A DNA stretch of 64,000 nt from Ischnura elegans (GCF_921293095.1 NC_060250.1:12666001-12730000), one strand, 5' to 3'. Shown: positions 1-10,990, counted from the first letter of the stretch. Notes: generated by a model from the letters alone, not told the origin. Made by a program: numbers and translations.

Positions 1-1379
1 CTAATCTCCGACTCATAAGAAAAATAGAGTTTCATATAATAAATTAATACAACGTAAGGAAGAATATAAATAGTTTTTATCCGTATATGAAAAACTTAAC
101 TTAAACTTACCCTTGGCCTACACGAGCGATTCTATTGAATTTCACAAAGATGAACTCCTATGACATTCTGCCTTGTAAATTCCAAGTAAAAATTACTCAT
201 GGCTTTAGGGTATGACGCTTATAATATGTATATGGTTTTAGTTTCATAAACACTGGTATTTTAAGCAAAATATTTAGTCTAAGTAATACTTTTATTCAGG
301 GGTAAATATTTTTCACCACATTGAACAAAGACGTCTCATTCTCTTACGCTTTGAATCAAAATTGCAATGCAGTTGAAAAGTGTTATTTGAAAAGAAAGTT
401 CTTGCATAATAATTGGCTTTTCAACGTGACTTAGGCACATTGGATTTGAAAGTGTGTTATGTATGAAAACAGCATTATTTGGAAAGTATATTATTGCATA
501 ACTGCGACATCAACGTTGTGAGCAATCGAATCGAATTCAGGTATACCATTATGGGAAAACGTGGCTAAACATGAAAGTAGTTTGGCACAAACTAGAGCGT
601 GTGAAGCAATTCAACAATTTGGGTAGCACATTAAAGGAAAAACATGCGAGCGATTACGTCCCAGAATTCGTGCATACAGTACCCAAAGGAATGAAAATGG
701 ATACTCGTGAACACATTTAAATCAAAAGATTCTTCGTAGATCCTAGTCACAACCATATGCAATGAAAATCTATGTCAACAATCCACCTCCCTCTTTTCTG
801 AGTCACTGCATTCACATTAAACAAAAAGGTAGAGTAAACGTCATAATTGTGTAATCCGTTAATAAAATAACGACGACAAAACAAACTCACGATTACATGA
901 CGGTGCTGAAACATTCTATGAACTAAATTTACATGATGGTGCCACTTAGCGGTGAAACATGTTGTATCACCAATAAAAATTTAGTGGATTAGAACAAATA
1001 ATCATATTATAAGACACGGTCTCAGGCGATACTTTGTGGAATTGCTTCATCATAGAATAAAATAAAATTACTTTGTTCTATTTCACACTTTATCATCGGG
1101 AAAACCATTGCGGCAGCAAATTACGCGTTCGGAAGTACAAAATATCGGATGAAAGACGTAATAATAATAATAATATCGGACCGTTATGTAAGAGTGAAAA
1201 GTAAAGGCAAAACAAATAGGTACCTAATAATCACATTATGAATATTAGGTATTTGTTTTGACACGCAAATTCGGTGCCCAAGTGATCATAAAAGGTCATG
1301 CACACAAACTGTGCTGCTCAGTGAACATGCTTTGACGCACCACTGGCGTAAAGTGGAGCAATGAGGACTGGAAATCCTT
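1..1379. other. AT-rich stretch without recognised gene
   Basis: No ORF of note, no terminal repeats and no similarity to other parts of the window were seen. The only structure is a short (ATA)n microsatellite at about 1159-1175. Confidence 0.6.
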
Positions 1380-1870
1380 TTCGTGCATTGAACCCTGGCC
1401 GTGGGGGGCTTCAATGGCACCTGCCACCCCCTCCTCCGCCCCCCTCATTCACTCCGCGCGCGTCGTCGGATCCTTCTTCCCACCGCCACTGCGCTGCACT
1501 ATCCATCCCTCTATCCATTGTGTCCCTCGGTTTCTCCCTCCTTTCTCTCCTCCCTGCCCAACAACGCTCTCTTCCTCCATTTCTTGCGAACTCCTCCGTC
1601 TCTATGGGGACGGATCTCTTTTCCCGGGCGAAAAGAGTATCTCTCTCCAGTTTCGGGCTCTCCCCTCCAATCTCTTTCCCCGGATTCTCATCTCCTCCGC
1701 TGTCACGACGGCTGCTCTTGTGGCCAAGTCGAAAGAAGTTCGGTGAGGGATTGCCCCGTGCGTGCGTGCGTGCGTGCCGGCTGACAATGGGACGAGGCGA
1801 TCGCCTGAGGCCCTGTCAGCAGCGCTTACGTCGTCCCACGACCGCCGCATTCAATGCTCCGGGCGTGATG
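1380..1870. other. C/G-rich, CpG-containing patch
   Basis: This patch is pyrimidine-rich on the + strand and contains many CG dinucleotides, in sharp contrast to its AT-rich flanks. It has a short GTGC/GCGT microsatellite at about 1757-1778. Overlapping ORFs in several frames on both strands (up to 170 codons) are low in complexity, rich in Pro/Ser/Leu/Arg, and resemble no known family. They are best explained by low stop-codon density in C-rich DNA. The patch could be a promoter or CpG island, but no TATA, initiator or splice pattern decides this. Confidence 0.5.
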
Positions 1871-1977
1871 TAGTTGCGGGGTGTGAAGGCCACATTGGAA
1901 ATGAATCATTGGGGTTTTTTTTTCAGGCTTAATCTGGTGGAATCCTAAAAGAGGAACATCAGTTGATCAGCCTTCAG

Positions 1978-2096
1978 TTGAACGACTCCCCCGGTTGTAC
2001 GACGGAAGTGGGGTTTTCCGCCGCATATGCAAGCCTTTCTATGGGAAGTCACTCTCCATTGTACGACGTTCAGTTGTACGACTTTCATAGTTGTAC
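1978..2096 (+). repeat. Short irregular array of TTGTACGAC motifs
   Basis: TTGTACGAC occurs exactly at 1995-2003, 2059-2067 and 2074-2082. Variants are at 1978-1986 (TTGAACGAC) and 2090-2096 (TTGTACT). Spacings of 15-17 bases recur around one longer gap. The motif contains the palindrome GTAC. Function is unknown. Confidence 0.6.
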
Positions 2097-2099
2097 TGC

Positions 2100-2978
2100 A
2101 TAAAAAACATCACCAAACTAATTTAACTACTTGAAAATCAATAAACGTTGTAAAACGCCGCATACAATTGAAATTAGGGTCTGTTATTTATTGCGTAAGT
2201 ATATTATACTTAACTTCATACGTATTTAACAATCTACATTGTAATTCATTTTGCAGTTAGTACAGTTTTTAAATTATTTTACGCACTAAATTCCTTCAAT
2301 GTTCTTCTTTAGGTTATTAGTATTTTTGGTTTTAATTTTTTTTTCATTTCCGTATTTAAGAGTTCCGAAGTTACCCTAATAACAGGAGTATTGACTTTCA
2401 GGCTACCTGAATTCCTTGAATGGAAATAATTACCTGTATGTATACATTGTACATATGTATGGAGGAAAACATATATTATTATTATTACTATGCGTAGAAC
2501 TTAATGTTGCGTGTCCCATGGAATATTCCTGGCGTGAGAAGTTTCACGTTTCGTTTCGAGCCAAGTTTTCAGTCAAGGGTTTTTAAGATGCAGCCTATCC
2601 TCAGCTTTATGTTTTAATTAAATCCAATAACTTTATTTAATTATTTTTCAAATTCACTGAGTCAGGATTGAACAATTTTTCTTTAGCGCATATTGCAAGA
2701 TAATGTTTGTTTCTTGCAATTAAGCCGAAGAAGTGCGGAAAGCTCTTTCTTTAAATCATGAAAAGTAGTTTGCTATTAACTTTTAATGTAAAAAACAAAT
2801 TAGTTGAAAAGTTTTCTTCTAAATTCATTTTTTTAGAAAGGGTTCATGGATTGCAATGTATGTTCTACTTGAATTTTTTTTCCAAATCCGCATTATTTCC
2901 TTTCAGCTCCGATGTTGATGACTCATTATCCATAACGTGTCAAAGGATAATTGTCACGTTAAATAAAACTGATGAATT
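2100..2978. other. AT-rich stretch, nothing recognised
   Basis: Short ORFs only, and no repeat structure detected by eye. Confidence 0.5.
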
Positions 2979-3016
2979 ACGCTCACCTCCTATTCTCCAA
3001 GCTTGGAGGTGAGCGT
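2979..3016. repeat. Perfect 12-bp inverted repeat (hairpin)
   Basis: ACGCTCACCTCC (2979-2990) is followed after 14 bases by its exact reverse complement (3005-3016) and then by a T run. A nested palindrome CCAAGCTTGG lies at 2998-3007. It resembles a rho-independent terminator in form, but this is eukaryotic DNA, so that reading is not supported. A small MITE or transcript hairpin is possible. Confidence 0.7.
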
Positions 3017-4409
3017 TTTTTCAGTGGAGGTATCGAATTGTGATTTCTGCTGGTGTGCCTCGTAGAAATATTTTTGCGAAAAATTGAAGGCTCGATATTT
3101 ACCTGATAAAATCTCAATTCCTCTTCGTCTAGTCTCCCATTCCTGCATAAGGTTATGCATACAGCCATCCAATTTTCAGTCATGTAAATTGGAATATTGG
3201 AAAACGATGTGTTTGTTCCTCGAAGAGAATGAGAAAATCACTCATGAGATATTCGAAAAACATTGAGCGTTGTAGTAGGTCCCCTCATTAAAGGTATTTG
3301 CTATTGTGATTTCTTCAGATCTTTCAAATTAAAGAAAGAGCTTTAACCTCAAAACATTATTTCTTTCGTTTATTTCGTGAAAAAAATTCGCCTATAAAAT
3401 ATATTAGAATTGACGAAATGATATAATAAAGAAATCAATAATGATAATGCCTCCGTAATAAAGAAACGATATTAGAAAGAACCAAAATGAGTGCTTCTCA
3501 CTCTCATTTTCGATAGAAACAGTATGCCACATAAACCTGGGAACAAAGAACTTTCTGACCCGTTACCACAAAAAGTATGCGTTGATGGGAAATTGAAGGG
3601 ATAAAGACTATCATTAGACGCTATTGATGCCTTTCGTACTCAAATACTTTAATTCCAGCTTTCAACGTGCTTTCCGTTAAAATTACCAAAAAGGAAAAGT
3701 ATGCATGAAACAAAGAGCTGACTTTCACGAAGGCTTGATGGAAAAAATAGCCATTAAGCCGCCGCCTATTTAAGTTAAAAAATTCCTTTCATTGAAGAGG
3801 TGGTCAATCACGGCACATACATAATGTAGGGAACGATAAAATATGTACCGAGCAAATGCGAGGGAATAGCGTGGAGGGTTATCAATCGGAACGCGAAGAA
3901 AACCCATTTTTTCAGCGATGGTAATAAAGTGGACATTCATAGTTGATCGCGAAAACACAGGGAAGCGCATTGTAATTTGTCTGCAACCAGTCAATATCGG
4001 CGACATCACTGCGTCATTTTCGTGGTGAACCGCGAAAATCTTTGGGCGTTAATTATCTGCGCATCGATTTCGCTGCTGGAACAATGATGGGCTGCAGATA
4101 CGGAAAAGAATTCTTTGGCATTAGGGAGTGATGGTCTTACGCATGGAATGTTATACTTATGTGTTGCACGAGAGGAAAAAATATTGCTAAATTAAAAAAA
4201 AACATTTTCGGGGTTTTTTGACAATATTCGCCGGGAAAGCATTCTTACGTATTGTAAAATTGACAATCCTGGTGTGTCATATTCAGTACCTCTTAAAACA
4301 ACATTCTAATTATTTTTTCAAAATATATCACTTTTTGTCTACTCTCACACATAGTAATATCTATAGGAAGTTCATTTTAAGTTATATCGTGCGGCATAAA
4401 ATACTGAAT
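3017..4409. other. Stretch without recognised feature
   Basis: Several ORFs under 85 codons, none resembling a known protein. No inverted or direct repeats noticed. Confidence 0.5.
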
Positions 4410-4622
4410 AGCGGGTTTCTCGGTTTCTCCACCGGGTCAGGTTTTCCATGACCGACGTTTTGATTCTAGACTCTCGCATCGTTATTAGGGCAGAATAGTG
4501 TCCAGCTGAAGACGAGCGGAACCTCAGGTCAACACTCTCCTGCTCTGGTGAAGTAGCACGGATCAAGCATCGAAACGTCGGCCGTGAAAAACCTGACCTA
4601 AAGGAGAACCCGGAAGATTCCG
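4410..4622. mobile_element. Inverted pair of Penelope-like terminal repeats
   Basis: Two arms of about 55-60 bases (about 4412-4468 and 4560-4620) are diverged reverse complements. Both contain a GGTCAGGTTTT-type box next to a CCGACGTTT box. The right arm, read on +, shows CTGGTGA at 4545-4551, a short variable stretch, then CGAAACGTC. This is the order of a hammerhead ribozyme core (CUGANGA, stem II, GAAAC). The left arm shows the same order on the minus strand (4452-4489), with decayed core bases (CTAATAA, CAAAACGTC). Hammerheads are known in the terminal repeats of Penelope-like retroelements. Assignment to that class is by this resemblance; no Penelope coding sequence is present. Confidence 0.55.
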
Positions 4623-5630
4623 GCAATCCGTATTTGCCATTCTATGGACGCCGTTAATCAGGTAACACTGTTCTGCAAAAAAATAGTTCAAAAAATGCCT
4701 GGCAACAATTTAGGGTGTTTCTGGCTAATTTTGGGTCGCTGAATCCGAAAATGACCTCCGTTTTTTTCTATCACCCCTCCATTTTTACGAGCAACCCCTA
4801 AATTGGAGAAAACAACACCTTATCAAAACTTATCGCTCTTCAAGGGACTTTTACTAATGTTATCTTCTTCTGATTGAAAAAAACTGACTTTTTAAGGCTA
4901 TCAGGGTCAAGAGAGAGACTAACTTCACTAGGGTTGAAAAGATCTAGGGGGTGAAAATTGAAAAAAAAAAAAACTTTAAAAAATATTAAAATAACCATTT
5001 TTCTTCGTTTTTTATGACATTGAATTATTGAGTTATTTTTGATGATATGGTAGCTAATGGAAAAGTTTTTAAGGGATGAACACACTGTTCACCCCCCTAT
5101 TTTGTGAAGGATTAATATAAAATAAAATATAATCATTTGTGGAAAATCATGTTTGCCAGTTAAAATTGAATTGGTACTGGCAGGATATAATTATTTGATC
5201 CTCTTTCGTTTTCCCTTGTAAGAGGATGATCCCCTGATCCTCCTTGTGAAACGCTCAAAGCGCTCAGAGGGCGCAAGAAATCTCTGGAAATATCACTCGC
5301 GGAACATTGCAAGAGGAGATAATCTCTTCCATGGAAACCAATGATGAAAGGGAAATGAGATAGAGAGGGCTACTTTATTCGTTTCACAGAATTCTACCAA
5401 TTTTAAGGTTATAATTAGTTTTATATAATACAGTTGGAACACTCCGGAGAATTATTTTTATGATGGAAAAATCACCAGGTTAGAGGATGAGTTATAAATA
5501 TATTACTCGTAATCATCGGGTCAAAAAGATACTGAGGATGACTTTAAAGCGATTCATTGGGAAAAATCAAGGTGAAAATGTGAAACGAGTTCAGTGGTGA
5601 TTTTTATGCACTCAAATCGATACTCCTAGA
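4623..5630. other. Stretch without recognised gene
   Basis: A/T-rich with homopolymer tracts (for example an A run near 4963). The 4680-5100 part has the feel of an old dispersed repeat, but there is no second copy in the window to prove it. Confidence 0.4.
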
Positions 5631-5860
5631 TGAGGAGCGGACGAGACGGAGGGTTTTGGAGTGAGTGCTGAGCGGGGAGAGGAAGTTGCAAACAATGTTA
5701 GATGTCAAGGGCAAGCGGGGTCGGAGGAAGAAGAGAATAGGACGTATAGGTAGAATGAACGGGGAATAGGCTTTATTGTGAACTGAAGAGGGATGTTCAT
5801 GACGTGATGGGAGACGGCTGCACTAATGCGTAAATGCTCCATGTAACTCTACCGTGAGTG
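5631..5860 (+). mobile_element. Degenerate LINE 3' end (family A)
   Basis: Conceptual translation across several frames recovers the C-terminal signature of a non-LTR retrotransposon ORF2 seen better at 8054-8260. The order is a region like LSGEG, a basic GKRGRRKKRIG-like stretch, then YCELKRDVHD. Frameshifts and stops interrupt it, so it is a dead 3' fragment. It is one of six family-A copies in the window. Orientation is +. The 5' boundary is uncertain. Confidence 0.65.
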
Positions 5861-6960
5861 CTAGAACACTTTCATTTACATGGGTCATTCCACCAGAATT
5901 CGACCAGGTGTTTGTCCCTTAGGTCTCCAATTTCGACAAAATATGGCAAACCGTCTTCATTTGATTAGAAAACGAAAATTCCAAAGTCTTTTCGAACATA
6001 ATGCAACGTTTAACAAGATATTTCAATGTCGTAAAATGGAGTTTTTACGAAAGCTTCTGCGCATTAGACGTAACATCTCCGGAAATAATTATGATATACA
6101 AGTATGCAATGGCTTATTTTAAAGGTATTTAGTCTAAGAAAATTTTTAATGAATAATGTTATTAAATTTACACATTTTAATATTGTTTATAACAGATTTC
6201 AAATTTCGCATTGACTTTTGACAATGAAGATTTTTCAATTTGTTACATGTTGTAGGTAAAAGCCTACTTTACAGGTTTAAAAAAATTGGAGTGTTAACAT
6301 CTCTTCTAAGAAAGAAAAGAATTGAGTGTAGCTGGCTTCCCGCTGCAGCGGCGTCTGACACATCGCGTTAGACGCCATTTATTCATCAATAAGGAAATAA
6401 AAATACAGGCAATGGATAATTTAAAAAGCCTTGAATTGAGGAAGATAATCGATACGTTATTTTACAAAAGTTAAACGTATTACATGAAATATAACATTTC
6501 AAATCGATTTTGACCATGTAGCAGCTACCCATCGATTTTCCTCGTATTATACAGCAATCCCAGTTTCCTCGCATAGCCTTCATTATGTGCTGGGATTCAT
6601 ACTTACATTAGTTAACTCGACCTTGGATCAAGCTCATTAATCCGCTGTCAAGTCACCTATACCTTTACAAAATAATTCTTTAAAATCCCTTGAAACGACG
6701 CACTCTGCCCCGGTTTCTGTCTTAATAAAGTGTGAAAGTGAACAAAGCTTTATTTTCCTCGCGAAAAGTGCCAAGGATTTTGCCTGGGTCGGCGCTGGAG
6801 AAAGTCTCTTCTCACGTACAAATGAGGGGTACCTACTCACTTCTCTCTAAGCCCTACAATTATTATCCTCCCATTTCGTACGCACCGAATTTATATATAA
6901 AAAAAGGGAGAGGGATGCTTTTCTCTCTCTTGGCCTTCGCGTGTAAATCTACGCAGCTCC
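5861..6960. other. Stretch without recognised feature
   Basis: No convincing coding potential. An 80-codon ORF at 5880-6122 has no recognisable motifs. Confidence 0.5.
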
Positions 6961-6976
6961 ATATAAGGTTGTCTCT

Positions 6977-7016
6977 GGGGTGGTGGGGGGCGATGGAGGG
7001 TTTGGGGGGAGGGGGG
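6977..7016 (+). other. G-quadruplex-type G-run cluster
   Basis: Five runs of 3-6 G (6977-6980, 6985-6990, 6998-7000, 7004-7009, 7011-7016) are separated by 1-7 bases, which fits the usual G4 pattern. It lies at the start of a wider G/C-rich patch reaching about 7230. Formation of a quadruplex is inferred. Confidence 0.65.
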
Positions 7017-7354
7017 CGTGAAAAACCTTCGAAAAACCATGTCCCGAGGCGGCCGAGGAAGATCTCTTCGCCTGCGACGAGAAAAGTGTGTGCGTTGTGA
7101 ACCTCATCCCTCCTCCGTTTCAAACCGGGTGTCTTCCTCTCTCTCCCTTCTTCGTCTTCTTCTTTTGCGCCGCCCCCACATAGCAGCGAACCCTCCCCAG
7201 GGTTCGCACCCCTCCATCTCAATATCCTTTCCTCCCTCCACGCTAGAGGTGGGAGTTTTGGTTCATTCCGAGGATTCGGTTCACGTCGTTCGATTCATGA
7301 CAATGATTCGATTCTTCACATCGTTCATAATGAACGAAATCATATAAATACTTC

Positions 7355-7437
7355 GAATTAAGTTTCCATCCGGGTGAGAGTGACCATTTTCTCCAAAGGT
7401 TCAAGGTTCGACAATGTCCTCTTCATCAGGGAATGAT
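7355..7437 (-). mobile_element. Penelope-like end with hammerhead-like core
   Basis: Read on the minus strand, CTGATGA (7423-7429) is followed by a possible stem II (AGG...CCT), then a decayed GAAAC box (GAAC). Next come a TTTGGAGAAAATGGTC stretch and a CACCCGGATGGAAAC box. The last two boxes recur in diverged form at 41745-41800, so the sequence is a repeat. The LINE tail at 7433 directly abuts its outer end. Confidence 0.55.
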
Positions 7438-7857
7438 TTATTTATTTATTTCATCACCAAAAACGGCACAAAGGCTTTTACATTGGCTGTTCATTAAATA
7501 AATAATACCTAAAAGATAACAAACAATAGCACAATAAGTAAAAACTAACAGAAAATTTTTTTTAACATAAGAAGGGGCACTATTGATTAGGCAATGGTAG
7601 GTATTGAGATGGCATTTTAAGGAGGATTTGTAACTTGCAGAGGAAAATAGGTCCAGGGAAGGAATTTTTGAAGCTATGGAGTTAAGTAAGGATGGGATTC
7701 GGTAGAACAGAGAGCGTTGAGAGATGGAGAGACTGTGAAGCAGAGAGTTATTTCGTAAGGGGCGAGGAGGAATATGAAAACGGAAAAGAGGGAGAATTTC
7801 GTTTATCCGGAGAGAACCGCTAAAGATTCTATGCGGCGGCTTGTAAACCATGAACTA
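7433..7857 (-). mobile_element. Probable LINE 3' end with (AAAT)n tail
   Basis: A minus-strand ORF of 137 codons (7438-7851) contains a Ser/Leu-rich segment ending in SLDLFSSASYKSSLKCHL. This resembles the usual C-terminus of CR1/jockey-type ORF2 proteins, where an aromatic/PSL...FKSxLKxHL pattern precedes the stop. Downstream on the same strand the sequence ends in GATGAAATAAATAAATAAAT, a tail typical of many LINEs. There is no reverse-transcriptase core, so it is a short 3' truncation. The C-terminal pattern is weak evidence; the microsatellite tail supports the strand. Confidence 0.5.
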
Positions 7858-8292
7858 TATTTATTCTTGTTGGCGCTTTACGGTGCAGAAACGCGGACAC
7901 TTAGGAAGGAGGGCGAGAAAAGACTGGAGTAATACGAGATGTGGATATGGAGAAGGTGAACTAGACCGAGAGGAAGAGGAACGATGAAATGCTTGAAATG
8001 GTGGGTGAGGAGAGGCAGATTTAGATTAGACACGGAGGAGACAGAAGGTATGGATGGACGGAGTACTTAGCGGGGAGGGTATGTTGAAAACAGTGTTAGA
8101 GGGAAGAATATTGGATAAACGAAGGAGAAGAAGGAAAAGAATAGAATATTTAGATATAATGAGAGGGAGTAGGCCTCATAATGAATTGAAGAGGGAAGTG
8201 GTTGATGGGGAGGGAGGAACCCAGATTTCTTCCCAAGAACTCCATGGAAACCTACCCTAATCGGTAGAGTACTATGGTAATATCGCAGTTGT
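7858..8292 (+). mobile_element. Degenerate LINE ORF2 C-terminus (family A, copy 1)
   Basis: Translation over frames gives ALYGAETRTLRKEGEKRLE, then YEMWIWRR, a KWWVRR/MVGEERQ-like stretch, and MDGVLSGEGMLKTVLEGRI with a basic stretch and NELKREVVDGEGG. This is the well-known order after the reverse-transcriptase domain of a large invertebrate non-LTR class (LYGxExWTL, EMWxWRR, GExR, basic patch, xELKRxxxD). Stops and frameshifts are present. The 3' end carries an AATCGGTAGAGTACT box and then a TATCGCAGTTGTGGTC box (about 8276-8292). A second partial copy follows immediately. Confidence 0.8.
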
Positions 8293-8550
8293 GGTCATGG
8301 TGGGTGAGGAGAAGTAGCTTCCAGATGAGATACGTAGGAGACAGAAGATATGGATGGAAGGAGTACTGAGCGGGGCGGGGATTTTGAAAACCGTGCTATA
8401 GGGTAGAATGTTAGGTAACGGAGGAAGAGAAAGGAAGCGAATAGGATTTTTAGATAGAATGACTGTGAATTAAAGAGGGAAGTACATGAAGAAAGGGGAG
8501 GCTCCCAGAATGCTTCTAAGTTCTCCATGGAAACATATTTTAATCGGTAG
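8293..8550 (+). mobile_element. LINE fragment (family A, copy 2, tandem)
   Basis: It starts at an MVGEE-like segment and runs through WMEGVLSGAGILKTVL, a stop, GRMLGNGGRERKRIGFLDRM and the 3' TTAATCGGTAG box. It is clearly homologous to the copy just upstream (about 7990-8285) and in the same orientation, giving a direct tandem of truncated 3' ends. The two are diverged, so the duplication is old or reflects independent insertion at one site. Confidence 0.8.
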
Positions 8551-8552
8551 AA

Positions 8553-9190
8553 GGGGCGGATCTAGGATTTCTTTCTGGGGGTGGGGGGCACATACAAGGC
8601 CGTGTCCTGGATTTTATTCTGGGCCTCGTAATACAAAACGAACGCAATGATAATGGGACCGTATTAAAAATCTTGCATATTTTTTAAGGGTCTGGGGGCA
8701 CGGGGGCACGTTCGCTTTCTACATTTAACGTGTATGATCTACGTGTATGCATTACTATCATACTACTGGATACAACGGTACCAATCAATTTTCAATTGAC
8801 CCACTGGTCTCGAAGTTAGCAGAGTTTTGCGTTGTTTACAACAACTCTGTTAAATTTTATAGTATAAACAATTTGTTTTCGGAAAACTGCTAATAATACA
8901 TGTGGCTTCTTTATATCAAAATTGCAAGTTATAGGGACGAAAACTACGGGAAAGCAAAGCGCTCAAAGTTGGGCAACTTGATTTTACGCGCATAAAACGG
9001 GTACTTTTTTGAGAAAAAATTAAGTACAGGAAATATTATTTTGCCGAAGATTTTTAAAGTACATGATACAACGTAAATATAAATTCTCTTTCGTATGCTT
9101 TTTGTTGCATTGAAATCGATAGCTTTGTTTAGACGCTAGAGCTCCTCAAACACGGGTATCTTGCCTTTTTTACAGACAGTAGATCCGCCC
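8553..9190. mobile_element. hAT-like MITE with GGGCGGATCTA terminal repeats
   Basis: The left end reads GGGGCGGATCTAG (8553-8565). The right end (9180-9190) is the exact reverse complement of GGGCGGATCTA. G-rich subterminal runs follow the left end (8577-8587), with similar G/C-rich runs near 8690-8710. No transposase ORF is present. An exact 8-bp target duplication is not visible, so the outermost bases are probably lost. The sequence outside resembles the LINE family-A 3' region on both sides, suggesting insertion into that tail. Confidence 0.6.
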
Positions 9191-9214
9191 AATATTCTTT
9201 TTAGATAATTATAA

Positions 9215-9360
9215 TCGCAATTGTGGTCTCTTCCCATTGGTTGAAACCGCTTTTCACCCTCAAATGATTAATATGCCTTGATGTGTGGCAGTGCTAAAAC
9301 TTTTAAGCTATTCGAGAACGGAAATGGGCGCCAAAAAATGAGAAAAGACCAGAACTGCGT
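9215..9360. repeat. Diverged inverted repeat (foldback)
   Basis: The left arm 9215-9237 (TCGCAATTGTGGTCTCTTCC) and right arm 9338-9360 are diverged reverse complements. The same box occurs at 41905-41930 in reverse orientation and in part at 8278-8292, so it belongs to a repeat family. Confidence 0.6.
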
Positions 9361-9822
9361 TGTAAGTATAGTTACAGGCCACCTTCATGGCACCTAGTGT
9401 GGGACCCCGAAACGTTTGAAACGAAACAATTGACAATCTAATCCGGCAGAAAACCCGAGGAAACTTATTCATTCTTTGCGCCGGGAAAGTAATAGTTCAT
9501 TCTTCATTGCGATTCTCGTTTCTTCGGATTGAACCAAATCCACGAATCCATGACGAATGCAGAAAAGGATCCAAGAGATTCCAATTTCATCACACATGAA
9601 ACATCTAGGAAAATTTGTACCTATATTTTAATGCAATCAACGTCAAATGTGTACCAAACTAAGTCAATATGAGTTCACGGCTTTGAAAATTCATTCCTAT
9701 CGGCCACAAAACCTGCCAACATTCACCCCGCCTTTCAAAATTGCGAAACAGAAATAAACCTCCAGTTCTCATTGTAATTTTCGGTTCAAATTTATCATAG
9801 TCTGACTCCGCTGAACATAAAT
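9361..9822. other. Stretch without recognised feature
   Basis: Nothing beyond scattered CGAAACG-like words. No ORF of interest. Confidence 0.4.
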
Positions 9823-9986
9823 CGTTCATGAACGAGCAATCTTTGGTTGATTCTACTTCACTTTATCCACCTTTCAAATTGATCACTAGCCCCACTAATA
9901 ATTTCTCTTCACTGTCCTCACTTATTCAATTCGTTCGGTGCATTCCAACGAGTCGTTCGGTTGAACGATTCATTCACGAACGACTC
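9823..9986. repeat. Cluster of CGTTC/GAACG palindromes
   Basis: CGTTCATGAACG is a perfect 12-bp palindrome at 9823-9834. GAGTCGTTCG (9950-9959) pairs perfectly with CGAACGACTC (9977-9986), and a GTTGAACGATTCATT loop also carries the word. Related TTCG/GTTCATT words lie at 7258-7340. Confidence 0.55.
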
Positions 9987-10004
9987 ATTACTTTCTCGGA
10001 CCCT

Positions 10005-10240
10005 TTCGTTCCCTCCCCTCCCTGCTCCTGCGCACCTCTTCCACGCATTTCCACCCCCTCATCCCCCCCGCCCTTGTCGCAGCCCTCCCGCCCTCCGTCC
10101 CCCCGCTCGTCCTCAACCCCTCGAACCCTATTTCGCCCTCCCACCGTCCTTGGCTCTTCTCTTCGCTTTCTTTCCTCCTTTTTCGCCCTCACCTTCTGCG
10201 ATGCTCGCTTCCCATCCCTCCTCCCCCTCGCCCACACAGT
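10005..10240. other. C-rich low-complexity patch
   Basis: Strongly pyrimidine-rich on +. Long overlapping ORFs (216 and 143 codons on +, 87 on -) are Pro/Ser/Arg-rich artefacts without domain signals. Confidence 0.5.
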
Positions 10241-10389
10241 TTCCCCGTATTATTTGCCACGTATTCGGGTCTTTCGCCGGGTTAAAATCGAAAGTAATTT
10301 ATTTACTGACCAACTTATTCTTGAACCACCGAAAACACAACATTCTGATCAAAAAGTTAGGCGTTTTGAAGAAGCTAGACCCTGGGGCT

Positions 10390-10612
10390 TAGGATGTCCT
10401 TCAAATGGATTGGATGAGGATATTCTTGATGAGACTTTGGTTATTTATGACACCGCACTTGGGTACCCCAGCGGATAAGTGAATTCCGTCTTCTCTATCC
10501 TAAAGGGTGAGGATATCCTTCCTGAGGTTTGGATGAGGATTTCTATCGATGAGGTTTTGTTTAGTCACATGCAAACCACCTGCTCTTGGGTTCACCTCAC
10601 CGGATTAAATTA
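10390..10612 (+). repeat. Two-unit diverged tandem repeat, period about 119 bp
   Basis: Unit 1 (about 10390-10505) and unit 2 (about 10509-10612) share ordered boxes: GGAT(G/A)TCCTTC, TTGGATGAGGAT, GATGAG(A/G)(C/T)TTTG and CTTGGGT followed by CGGATTAA or CGGATAA. The unit ends against the LINE copy that starts at 10612. Confidence 0.6.
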
Positions 10613-10990
10613 CTTCCAGATATCCTGTTCACACAGAAATGTATGCTTACGACATTATGCCGAAGAATGTCCTAGGAGAAGATTGAGGGGAACACACGTA
10701 TGAGAAATATTTGCGGCAGAGCCCTGAAGGAGCCTGGATTCGTGAAGCGTGTGGTGGTAAGGTATTCGATGAAAGAGTAAAGGAGAGGTGCCATTTCTCA
10801 CTCGTCAGACCACAACTTGAATACGCAGCGAACGCATGGAATCCAGCGCAGAAAGACTTCATCCGTGAACTTAATTAAATGCAAAGGTAAGCTGCGCGAT
10901 TCGTCAACATATGTTTTTGTTCGTCTGTACCAGCATATGGATCGGATGTTAACCTCATCAAAAGAGTGATCTTCTGGTTTTCCCAATTTC
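10612..10990 (+). mobile_element. CR1/jockey-type LINE fragment (family B), + strand
   Basis: Translation gives TYEKYLRQSPEGAWIREAC, then LVRPQLEYAANAWNPAQKDF and, after a stop, AARFV. This is the classic C-terminal segment downstream of the reverse-transcriptase core in CR1/jockey-type elements (LVRPxLEYAxxVWxP ... QRRAARFV). Stops interrupt the reading frame. Bases 10612-10907 are repeated in reverse orientation at 11930-12218. The copy stops before the final segment of ORF2. Confidence 0.8.

Noticed and set aside
1361-1873. 170-codon + ORF with alternatives in all frames
   Set aside because: Low stop density in a C-rich patch; no motif and no splice context.
2979-3016. Rho-independent terminator
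   Set aside because: Hairpin plus T run is present, but the window is eukaryotic and no transcription unit ends here.
9828-10478. 216-codon + ORF
   Set aside because: It is Pro/Ser/Arg-rich because of C-rich DNA, overlaps an equally long ORF in another frame and contains palindromic repeat sequence.
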